Assembly: GCF_019578655.1 (NCBI RefSeq)
Contig: NC_063263.1
Span: 7,574,001-7,638,000, forward strand
Length of the DNA stretch: 64,000 nt
Direction of reading: 5' to 3'
Origin: Ricinus communis
Lineage: Eukaryota > Streptophyta > Magnoliopsida > Malpighiales > Euphorbiaceae
Shown: one piece after another, positions 1 to 10,786 of the stretch
Numbering within the stretch: the first letter of the stretch is position 1
Layout: every line of letters begins with the position of its first letter
Notes under the pieces: model-generated
What the model saw: only the letters and a program-made list of their open reading frames with translations
What the model was told of the DNA's origin: nothing
Database searches by the model: none
Position numbers and translations under genes: made by a program

Positions 1-1569
1 ACCACTACCCTTGGGCAGACATGATGAGCTTAGAGATCGACGGCATTAAGATTGCATAAACCTAATTGATGAGTTCAACTGCTTGTTGCCCTTAACAATA
101 TCTGAAGTGGTTCAAGTGAAGGTGATCGATACATAGATTGATCCTGATGATGAACTGAAATATCAGAAACTAGATGTGTTGCATATAAGTATAATACTTG
201 TAGCTACTAATTTTGGAGTGTGATGATTGTGATTAATAGAATTGAAACCTGCAATTTGCAAAAAGTTCATAGTGAATGTGAATTGAATGTTTTAGGAAAT
301 CTTTAATCAAGATTGAAGGGTGATTCTGATGGATTCATTATCAGACCATTAAAGTACTGAAAACAATTTTCATTTACCAAGTTCAAACTGATACACTGAG
401 ATTATCTATGTTGAAAAATTTAAACAGTAAGAGGATAAAATTTCATTTACCAAGTTGAAATATGGGACTTAAAAAACTCAATGTCATATGCATTAATGGA
501 ATGGTACCTGTATGGATATATATATGTGATGATAGAGATTTGTGTGTAACCAACTTAGCTTCCTTAAAAGCCATATAATTTGTCAGACTGCTATATTCAT
601 TTCCAAGCCATACCTTTCAAGGAAGAATTTGTTTCTCTCATCTTTCAATAAAGATCAGGCCTTTGGCAATTATATTCAAGATCCTTGTCAAGGACCCACT
701 CCATATGCTTACTCCACCTTTGTACTGCCTACATAAAACACATACTAACAATTTTTCTGGCAGAGTTGTGTATTACTGCTTGACAGAAACCTGTCAGAAT
801 ATCAACTCATTATTATTTACTTGACTAATCTTTGAATTACTTAGCCTAAGAAAGCTAAAAATTTCGTCAAAATAACAGGCAGCATCACAGCATATACAAT
901 TAACTAATATGAACTGCTAAACCATAGAGCCAAAAGAAGTGTTTAAAAAATTATGGAAGGATAAATACTGGACATACAAATGTCAATCATGTGATTAGCA
1001 ATAATTAATTTTTTTTCTTGAGAAATCTTTAACACTCTACACTTAAAAGCATCATATGATGAATGATTATGCTTAAAAGGATATGATTAAATACACTAAA
1101 GGATGATATGATTATATGATGAATAAGCATGATATAGATTATTACCATAATTAATGGTCCCGCCATTCACGCCTGGTAAAGGACCACAGCAAAAAAATAA
1201 AAAGAAAAAAGATCAACATCAACCCTATCGGACGTCTTTTGAATCTCTTTACATGATAAATCTTTTAAGCAAGAACAAGAAAAGGGAAAAAAATGACAGA
1301 AAACTTATACATTGTGAAATGGACTAGACCATAGAATAGTTCAAGGGTCAATTTCAATTTTCATGTTTCTTTGAAAAGAAAATAAAAATAAACAATATTT
1401 TGAGAAGTTTTTAGACAGTATCTTTAATCCGTTAAAGTCTGACTGCACTTGTTATTGCATGAACTACGTGCTTTCATGTCCATCCATGGATGGATTAACA
1501 AGCTTTCTTCTCACGTGGGAACATGCACAAACAAAGGCAAGAAATCAGGATGCTACCAAAAAGCTTGTA

Positions 1570-1599
1570 ATATTATTATTATTATTATTATTATTATTT
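1570..1599. repeat. (ATT)n microsatellite
   Basis: An uninterrupted run of about nine to ten ATT units followed by TTTATTTA. It is ordinary plant intergenic low-complexity DNA. Confidence 0.9.
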
Positions 1600-2504
1600 A
1601 TTTATTTTTCCTTGAATGTGATGGGATCTTCGAGTAAAGAGAAGAAAAGGGTATTGGAAACTTTCTTTAAATTTGTATAAATAAATTATGGACTTTCTTT
1701 CATGGGGGTTGCCATGAAGAGAAGGAAGGGCAAATGTGGGTCAAGGTGGGGTCTTTATATATATGGGGTGACAATTTTATTTTCTTTTTCTTAATTAATC
1801 ATCTTTCTTGGATAGCACTTTTTAGTTTGTTTCATTACCTTTTTGAGGTTATAAAAGTCTCTAAGCAATGAGTTAAAGATAAAATATTTTGGCCATTGAA
1901 TTAGTAGCAGGCTGTCCAGTAATGAAGTATTTGTCTTGGAATGGAGAATATTTTACTATTAGTAACAATATATTTGAAGTACAGGAAAAGAATATATATA
2001 TATATATATATGGTTTGCCATAGTTTCCAATTTCTGAATTGATGCCAGTTCAAAAAGCATCAATGAAAATGTCTAAGGAAGAAAAGATGCTAACAATGTG
2101 TTTTGTTTGTCTGTTTCAGGTTGAGTTGTTGATTTTGGCCTCTTTTTCACATCTTCATGTTTTGTATTGCAGGTGTCAAAATTGATTGAAAGACTTTCTG
2201 TGTAATTGGTTTAGAGTCCCAGGGGGCACAGCACAAAACGTTTTAAACACCTACCCCTTATATTATATGAGGAAAAACATGAATTTGCATATTCTTAAGG
2301 ATCTTCATTTCTCAAAGTGGCCCAAAAAGAGAGACAAAGTATAATATTCTTATGAACAAACATGCATTAAAAAGGGCCAATTTGCCTTTCTTGATTAGAG
2401 AGTTTTTAGTTAATATTAAAATATTGTTATTTGAAAGGTAAAAGAAATCCTGTCCTAATCTGGTTTTTTCATGAGGAAGAAGAACTCATCAAATGTACAT
2501 ATAC

Positions 2505-2510
<6 letters not shown>

Positions 2511-2544
<34 letters not shown>
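2511..2544. repeat. (AT)n microsatellite
   Basis: About seventeen AT dinucleotides in a row. A shorter tract of the same type is at 1992-2011, and others are at 4537-4559, 42601-42621, 48953-48975 (a GLYR2 intron) and 57441-57464 (an invertase intron). Small open frames crossing these tracts are not genes. Confidence 0.9.
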
Positions 2545-2547
<3 letters not shown>

Positions 2548-4145
2548 CCTTTCAAAAGAAAAAGATTATTCTTTGCCCACAATTTTGACTGAAAATGACC
2601 CATACCAAAACCAATCTCTCCTAAGAAGAGATGACAATAGTTGCATGTACTTGTTAGGATTCCTGAATGAGCTGGGAAAAAACAAAAATCACATACAGCT
2701 ACTGTCCTACAATGGCTCAACAAATAAAGCAAAAGAGTCTGGTGCTATTAATTGTTGCATGTGCATCTATTAAATCAAGAATCTTGCTTGGGCCTATTCT
2801 TCCATCACAAGCATTCCCAGCTCCCTCTCCCTACTTTTTCTTTCTCAAGCAAGAATCAATTTTCTTTCTTTTACTTTGATCATGCTTAGTAACTAATTTC
2901 CTACATCACAGCATTTGCATTCGCTTTTGTTTTTGTATTTCTTTTCCTTTTAAATTTCAATTTTCTATTACAAATCACCTCTTTCTTTTTTCTTCTTTTA
3001 AAGTTAGCGATCGCATTATCTGATCTGTAATGTAGAACTCCTTCAGTAATAATGTACATTTACAATCGATACCATCTCCTTTCCAAGAAATGGGTTATAA
3101 CTTATTTGTTTTGCCCATGCATGATGATATCTCATTTATAGTTTCATAATCTTCACCTTCTAGTTAGCTCATTTTGTTCCCAGTTTTTTCAGCTGAAAAG
3201 AATTCTAGGGGTTTACCATTAAGACTCTGTTGAGAATAAAATTGGAAAAAGAAGACACTTTCCTTGGAATTAGATTTTCCTGATGCATATCATAAGGGCG
3301 CCAGCAATATATATAATAGCATAATGTGAAATTGACATGATAATTAATCAGCTTATTAAATGAAAAACCAATAGAAATATATACTTTCCATTTTCTGTTT
3401 TTACAGTTCAATTTTGAGGTTATATATTTCTTCTGAAAAATATAAATTTTGTTGTAATGGTTATTAACAATATTCATAAAATGAAAAAAATAAAAGTAAC
3501 TAAAGTGGAAATGTATTTTAAAAAATGAATTACATTACACATAACATCAAAAAAGCTCGATCTTAGAGATTTATCAAAACAATCGTAATTGAGAATAATT
3601 AATGGCTAAATCAAAATATCATTGTGTGGAGTCCAAAATGATGATGATCGATGAACAAAAACTGAAAAGGTACAATAATTTTGAAGGGCAATAAAGATAA
3701 TATATTCGCCTTGAGAAAATCATACCTAGAAAGAACAAAAAGCAAGAGAATTCCCCAACTTTATTGACAAAAAAGAAAGAAAAGGAAATGGTTAAAATTG
3801 GATTGCAAAAAACCAAACTTTTCCTGGCTAATTGCTTTTCATCATTAGGCTGATTATTCGTGACTCTGTGATTATGCAAAAAGGTTTAATTATCAAGAGA
3901 TTCTCCTCTTAATTTGTGACAATCCCTACTTGTTAATCAATTGCTTTGTCTATTCCTTATTGTGAAACATGTTTAGCATGACCTTAATTAATTTGTTAGC
4001 TCTCCTGTAACTTTCACTTTTAGTTTAAATCATTGTAATGAACTACCTTTGCAATGTTGACACCTCAGCTTAAAAAAATAAAATTAATCTTCTAAATACT
4101 CTCAAAATAAATATAACTAAAATCATGATAAAAGTTTTTTTTTTT

Positions 4146-4535
4146 TCTAGTATAATTAAAGTCCCGAAATTGAGTTTTGAGTATGCAACTATATTAAAAT
4201 TCTGAAATAGTATTTTATCATTCGTAAATTTCATACCGAGCACGCTCCATATTACTTTAATTTATTGAATTAGAAAAAAGAATAAATATCCTTGCGACAT
4301 GGTATTATACCAGCAAAAAAAACACAAAAAATAATGTCTTGGGTGTATATACATATTGCATAAGACATTATAGTTTAACTAAGATTTGGAATTTAAATTT
4401 TGAATATGTAGCTCCATTAAAACTTCTAGAGTAATAATTTTATGACCCGCAAGTTTCATATCCAGCACGCTCTAAATTATTTTAAATTACTAAATTAGAA
4501 AAAAGAACAAATATACCTGCAACATAATGACTTGG
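4146..4535. repeat. Imperfect tandem duplication, period about 225 bp
   Basis: Two diverged head-to-tail copies are visible. A landmark GCACGCTC occurs at 4240 and again at 4465, and each copy is followed by a TTAGAAAAAAGAA block. The copies differ by many substitutions and small gaps, so the duplication is old. No coding potential or transposon end was found. Confidence 0.65.
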
Positions 4536-6587
4536 GTATATATATATATATATATATATTACATGAAATAATAGCTAATTACATGAAATATAATGGTTTG
4601 ATTAATTAGCTAGTTGAAGCAAATGCCAAGAATGCAACTGTCTTAATCCAGTAGCTGCACAAGTAGATGGAGGAAAAGAGAAGTTAGTGCAAAATAGGTT
4701 AGTTAGAACCAAGTTATCATTTTCATCTATATTTGTACACTGAGTACGAGAAAGAAAATCAAATTAAGTTTGGGAAATGGTAATCAATTTAAGTTGTTTA
4801 CTTACCAAACTAATTAAAGAATAGAATAGAGAGAAACTTTTTAAATGATCTTTTGAGCATGACACATTAATATTCTTGCAGAGGAGAAAGAGGCCACCCT
4901 AGCTACCCATATATAGTTCTTGTCAAGATTCATTTTAATTTTATTAACTCTTCCCAAAGATTGTATTCCTCCTATTTTTACTCATGTCCTAGCATTACTC
5001 AATTTGTTTAATAGATTTTGCGGTATAAAATATTCATATTTATATTCGTGATAAAACATTTATAATAAGAGGATCGGAATAAAATTTATTGAAGAGTTAA
5101 ATCGAAAGTGTTAAAAATATTGGAATACAATGAAAAATTTAAGAAATAAAAGAACAAAAATCAGAAATTTTAAATAAAAATTTCTATAAAAGTAAAAACT
5201 AAAGTTGTAAGAAATTAGAGTAGCCATTGTTGTTACCCCGCCTCATTCATTGACTTAGAAGAATGTTTAAAAGCTTCAAGAAAGTCATGAATTTGCCAAC
5301 TAATTAAGATATATCTAATTAATCATATACTATTTATTATAGCAAAAAAGATAATCTTTTTTTTAATACTTAAAAACTCAGATTGATAGTACTTTATTAC
5401 AAGAAGACAAGAGTGAGTGGTTGAAGCTTTCCCTTTTGGGATAGTAAGAGGCTAAGAGCAATGCATTGATTATAATAATGCACAGAGAAATAAATTATTT
5501 GAACAGAGTAAAACCTAAATAAAGCAGTGCCAATCCCAATATCCAAGTTTCTTGAAGAAGAGAGATTAAAGATACTGACATTAACTATCATGATTTATCA
5601 TTCCAGCATTGATTCCATAGATATCAAAAAGGTGGAAAAAAGAAAATTAAAGGAAAAAAAAAAAAAGAAAAAAGAACAACCAGAGTTAGCCCTAATTGAT
5701 TTTTCTGGCAGCCACTTCTTTCCTGTATACAAATATGAAAAAACTTGGTTACTGAAACATAAGATTGCACATCCATTATATATATATATGAACTTTCGAA
5801 TGTATGATTTATAAGCTTAAAAGAAAGATTACAACTAAAGGGTTGGCCCTATTTAATTTTTGTGGCTCACCTATAATCTCATGCAATGTTATGTGAAAAA
5901 CCCGTAATTGAAGATTTTACTTAATTATATAAATTAATACCATTAGATTATGTTCATATATGTAAACACAAAAGGGTAGAAAATGGCTGCTTCAGTTCAA
6001 CATTTTGAATGGGTTCTTGAGAAGCATTAGAAGCTTGTACTGAACTTGTTTTGCAGATACTTTCCCAAAACTCAAAAATGGAAAAGTAAAGAAAAGACTG
6101 ATCATATATATTTGTGATCATCAATTTCTTCTTCATCAGTGTACCTACTTAATCATTGTCTCTTTTCTTTTTTCCATTTCTTCTATTTACAACGCTAACG
6201 TTAAGAAATCATTGTGCTTTTCTTTTTATAATTACCATATCCTTTGTCATGTACCATCAAATATTATTATCGGGGTATAATTTCTTATATTTTAATGATA
6301 AAACATAAACCAGCATTTTAACTTCATAATAAAATGTCGATTAGAAATTGATTGTGATTAATATTTTCACTCATAAAAAATTAAATAAAAAAATTCTAAA
6401 ATTTAATTTGCTTTCATCCGTCAAATATCAATATTAATAAAATTTTATTATATTTATAATAATATAAAAAAATTAATAATTTTTATTATACAACCAACGC
6501 CTGAATAAATTACACAATGGAGTAAAGAAGAGACGATTATGGTATTGGCAGTGATGAAGGCAATAAGAGTTACAAAAGGAACTGTGG

Positions 6588-6698
6588 CTGTTTTACGTCA
6601 AGCAATATATGAAGTAACTCCCAATATAACAATAAAAGCAAGACGTGTAGGCGGATCGACTCATCTAGTTCCCGTTGAAATATGATCCATACAAGGAA
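6588..6698 (+). pseudogene. rps7: Plastid rps7 fragment (NUPT)
   Basis: About 111 bp reads as the middle of plastid ribosomal protein S7, with [25 protein letters not shown] and QG blocks in register. The family normally has VEIGSTQG here; this copy has a stop in place of that glycine, and a leucine where GGSTHQ is expected. Neither end of rps7 is present, and the flanks are AT-rich nuclear DNA. It is therefore a short, decayed nuclear insertion of plastid DNA and not an expressed gene. Identification rests on recall of the S7 family. Confidence 0.8.
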
Positions 6699-8640
6699 TT
6701 AATTATATTAATTATATTAATATTTTTAAATAATTTTAAAATTATCATAATATTCTTTCTTTTATTATTAAGAGATAAGGAATATTCTTTTATTTTTGTT
6801 TTAAAATATATAAAAATGTGAAGCAAAATATTCCACTAAATTTTATGCATCAGGAGTGAAAGAGAAGTTAAAAAAAGGTAAATGGGTTGCCCTGGTGGGA
6901 TGTTTTACTCAAAAAATAGTTGCTTAATTGAGGAAGAACATGGCCCAGTTATTTATTCAATTTATCTCAGTAAGGTATCACAATTTTAATCATGACAGAC
7001 AGACTTGTTCATAATATAATAATCTTTTTTGTTATATTGGATTTCTTCAATTCTCTTGAATCTTTTGACTTTCAAGTCGAAACAAAAGAATAATGATTAT
7101 TGTCAGCATTTTATCTTACACTGGTGAGCTCAGTCCTTCTAAAAGATTATCCAAGTTCTTCCCAAGATCATTTTGAAAAAGAAGAATTAATTACGATGAT
7201 AATATCTCAGCCAAAATCATGACATTTCTAGTGGAAAAGCATGCAAGATTCCTGGTGCCCAGTCCTTCTAAAACTTATCTAATTTCTTGTCAAGAATTAT
7301 CTATCGAAGCCCAAATCATGAAATTTGTAGCAGGAAAGCATGTTCCTATGCAATTACTTTTCTGTATGTCACCCCTTTTATGCAACTATATGACCTACCT
7401 TGTCAAATCCTTAAAACCCAGCTCCCTGTGCATTGCTAAAATTTCATCCAAAAGAAAAAAAAAAAATTAAATAAAAGAACTTTCATGTACAATTATTATA
7501 TAGCATAAATATTCCTGTCATAATTTACATCATGTAAAAGGATTTCCAGCTGTAAGGAGGCCCATTAATGTAATATCAGCTTCTTTAGGATTTCAATGTT
7601 TCAGATTTTCTAAATTTTTCTAATTATTTTAGAAGATTTTTTTAAAAAAATACTGACATTTTTAATAAAATAAAATATTTATATCAAATATATTTAGACA
7701 TAGACGAAGCTAAAATGCTTATTTGACATATATTTTATATGCAGTTTTTTTATATTTAAATATTTTATTATAAATTTTAAATCTGACACGACAATTTATT
7801 TTAAATTAAATTTATAACAACAATTTTACCTTAAACGTGTGAAGAATTGAATAACTAAGAGTAAAATAAAAAAATTGCAAAAAGGACGATGCTTTTGATT
7901 CAGATATATAATGATAATCAATAGTTATATCCTTACTTTTGGAATCAAAGAGTCCTACATCACGTCCTATCCTTTGCATTATAATAGAAAAACTATTAAA
8001 AAGAGAATACTTTTCTTCATAAATCTGATCATTGGTCACCCAAATAAAATAAATAAAATCAAATTTGGACTTGTATTATGGACTGCTCTAATCAATCCCA
8101 TATCATAAACCCTTAAAAAAGGGTCTAGGCTTCATCCACTCCTAAAGTCATGAACCAAAGTGAAAGTACACCCACAAATTTAATTTATCAGAAAAAGAAA
8201 AATAAATTACAAATTAATCCAATTATTGTTTGATGAAATTTCAATAAAAATAAAAAAATACGATACAATAGGCATCAATTACGGTGAAATACTCTTAAAT
8301 TTAATTAGTAAAACTATAAATATAAAAATTATAAATCGATATATTTTATGTCGATATGTATCTGTCTAAATTAAGTGAAGTAGATAGAAAAATAATGAAA
8401 ATTGATCAACTTAAACAAAAATGCAAATTCACATACATATAGATTCATGCAATAATACATACACAAGAGATGATTTTCATAGAAAAAAAGAAAAGAGGAA
8501 GGAAGGGGCCATGCAATGCAGCTATATATTGCAAAGGTCACATAAAACCATACAAATGTTAAAATGATCCAATGGACGATAAGTCCAAAGTGGGACCTCC
8601 GAAGAAGACAAAAGGGACCCACAATCCTTTTGCATGAATG
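6699..8640. other. Intergenic region upstream of MYB26
   Basis: AT-rich DNA with no supported gene. Short open frames lack codon bias and family similarity. The 3' part is the distal promoter of the MYB26-like gene. Confidence 0.6.
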
Positions 8641-8648
8641 ACACGTGG
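8641..8648 (+). promoter_or_regulatory. G-box/ABRE-like ACACGTGG
   Basis: ACACGTGG is followed directly by an I-box-like GATAAGG, about 510 bp upstream of the MYB26 start codon. Such cores bind bZIP and bHLH factors in many plant promoters. Function here is inferred from sequence only. Confidence 0.35.
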
Positions 8649-8817
8649 ATAAGGAAGGCCATTAACCCATTGTTAAAAGAAAGCAAAGGGAGGATCCCAT
8701 TCTAAGCCATACATCTCTTACAGTTATGATTCTGCAGCTTTTAGCCTTTTGCCCACAAACCCTAATTTTGGGTCCACTACCATTTCTGTACACCTCTCTG
8801 CATTAAATTTCTCCTTT

Positions 8818-9109
8818 CCTTCTTCTTCTTCTTCTTCTTCTCATCTCCCTTTCCTCCCTCTCTCTCTCTCTCTCTCCTACTCTTCTTGATATCCATGGCA
8901 TCATCACCATTTTAGTTTTCTTCTTCTCTCTTTTTTTTAATATATATATTATGTAAACTTTTCAGGACTAGTACTGGTACTGTTTTGTCCATAACTTTTC
9001 TCTGTACTGCTTTTCTTTTTCTTGCTTTTTTTTCTAAAAAGAATTTTGTTAGCTTTTATATAAACAAAACCCAATACTGATTGTGCTCTGCCATTGGCTG
9101 TAATACTTG

Positions 9110-9111
<2 letters not shown>
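8818..9111 (+). promoter_or_regulatory. Pyrimidine-rich core promoter / 5' leader of MYB26
   Basis: Long CTT and CT runs (about 8818-8875) are followed by a TATATATAT stretch near 8940 and more T/C-rich DNA. This is the composition typical of plant core promoters and 5' leaders. The transcription start cannot be placed from sequence. Confidence 0.4.

Positions 9112-9157
<46 letters not shown>
9112..9157 (+). repeat. (GA)n microsatellite abutting the MYB26 start codon
   Basis: About 23 GA units run without interruption into the ATG at 9158. In the transcript this would be a purine-only 5' leader end. GA repeats are known binding sites for BBR/BPC GAGA-binding factors in plants. A matching CT run lies in intron 1 at 9322-9342. 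Confidence 0.9.
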
Positions 9158-9161
<4 letters not shown>

Positions 9162-10786
9162 GTCATCATTCTTGCTGCAACAAACAGAAAGTTAAGCGAG
9201 GACTGTGGTCACCAGAAGAAGATGAGAAACTCATAAACTACATTTCAACCTATGGCCATGGTTGCTGGAGTTCTGTTCCTAAACATGCTGGTATTATAGA
9301 TATATATGATATGGATATATAACTCTCTCTCTCTCTCTCTCTGACACACACCAACAGATACACAAGTCTTTTCTTTATGATTATTTACCTTTAATAGGTC
9401 AACATCATTGCTTGATTTTTTTTTTCTCTTGATTCACTGCCATACTCCTTTTCTTTATCTCATTATTTATTATCTTGATTGTTTACGAGCTCTAGTTGCT
9501 GTATGTTATATGCTGTTTATAGATTTTGGTTGCTCTTGCACTCTGTTGGTAAATCATATTTCACATTCATATGCATAAATTTCCGTGTGCTTAAACTTTC
9601 TCGTCTCCAAGTTCTACAGCAATAACCTTGCCTTATGCTATGGTGTAGGATTGCAGAGATGTGGAAAAAGCTGCAGATTAAGATGGATTAATTATTTGAG
9701 ACCTGATTTAAAACGTGGAAGTTTTTCTCCTCAGGAAGCTGCTCTAATTGTTGAACTCCATAGCATTCTAGGCAACAGGTACATAGGCTTTATCACATGA
9801 TTATCATATCATCAATATAACTACAAGTGTACCGTAATTAATTTGCTGTCACTGGCTAATTTTTGCAATCTATTTTGAGGATATGGATTAATGAATTCTT
9901 GGACAGATGGGCACAGATAGCTAAGCATCTGCCTGGAAGAACAGATAACGAAGTGAAGAACTTTTGGAATTCAAGCATAAAGAAGAAGCTAATTTCTCAT
10001 GATCATGTTCCAGCTTTAGCTACTTTTGCTGATATTCATAACCCTAATGGCTCTGATCAGGAAGCTGCTTTCTTCTCTCTCGGTGCAAACCCTAATCTTA
10101 TCTTGAGTACTGCTGCTCATCATCAACAAGACCAGCTATACCACCTTCCTTCCCCAACTTCAATGCTACAAAGTTTTGGTCAACAAGGGGATTTCAAACT
10201 CAACCAATTACCCAATAATACTTACAATCTTGATTTGCCTCATTTGGCACCTCATCAAATAATCCCACCACAACCAAATTCTACTTCTTCTCCCTTTGAT
10301 CCAATGTGGGCATTGCCTTATTTACCTCAACACGTTGATCCAAATGGTAATCAAGAAGATCAAATATTGAGCACTGGAATAGTAGGTCCATTGCATTATA
10401 TTGGAGAGAAATTTAATAATGATCAAAGTATTGGATTAATGGGTTATGATCAGAATCAAGTTATGGTGCCTATGATGCCAAAACTTTGTGAGATAATTGA
10501 AGGGAGCAGTACTAGTGTTTGCTGCATCCCATCATCATCATCTTCACAAGAAGTAGTAGTTGACCCACTAGCTAGACTTCCATGTTTTCCATCATCATCA
10601 GGGTGTTATCCGCACGACCCGCACGTGACTGCAAATCAAATGGAGTACATTGATGCTATCATGTCATCACTGCCATCATCTTCATCATCATCATCACTGT
10701 CAGCATTTTCAAATGGTCAATTTGGTGCAAACCCTAATAATAACAATAATAATCTTCCTTCAACCTGCAGCTGGGACAATGCCTAG
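9158..10786 (+). CDS. MYB26: R2R3-MYB transcription factor, MYB26/MS35 type
   Basis: Three exons: 9158-9290, 9649-9778 and 9907-10786, giving 380 residues. The N-terminus [20 protein letters not shown], the R2 repeat (about residues 14-64) and the R3 repeat (about 67-115, with [19 protein letters not shown]) match Arabidopsis MYB26 almost residue for residue as recalled. Introns sit at the two classic R2R3-MYB positions, after KHAG and within the Arg of GNRW. The C-terminal half is rich in Asn, Gln, Pro and Ser and is presumably the activation region. MYB26 is a nuclear regulator of secondary wall thickening in the anther endothecium, needed for anther dehiscence; its loss gives male sterility. 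A paralogue of the MYB67 type is the main alternative. The ATG at 9158 is chosen because it starts the conserved N-terminus; the frame is open upstream through the GA repeat but has no ATG there. Confidence 0.93.

Larger units (their letters stand above)
1..6587. other. Gene-poor intergenic region
   Basis: No gene was recognised here on either strand. Open frames are short, lack family resemblance and often run through AT-rich low-complexity DNA. The stretch holds (ATT)n and (TA)n microsatellites, poly-A/T tracts and a 225-bp tandem duplication (listed separately). The first 59 bases stay open in one frame and end in TAA; they could be the end of a gene lying outside the window, but no family is recognisable. 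Confidence 0.6.

Noticed and set aside
3..59. Possible terminal exon at the left edge (open to TAA at 57-59)
   Set aside because: Eighteen codons with no recognisable family and no visible splice acceptor; cannot be told from chance.
2471..2773. Open frames with Ile-Tyr repeats
   Set aside because: Translation of an (AT)n microsatellite.
9107..9157. In-frame N-terminal extension of MYB26 made of Arg-Glu repeats
   Set aside because: The upstream frame through the GA repeat is open but has no ATG; it would start at TTG. The conserved MGHHSCC start at 9158 is the clear choice.
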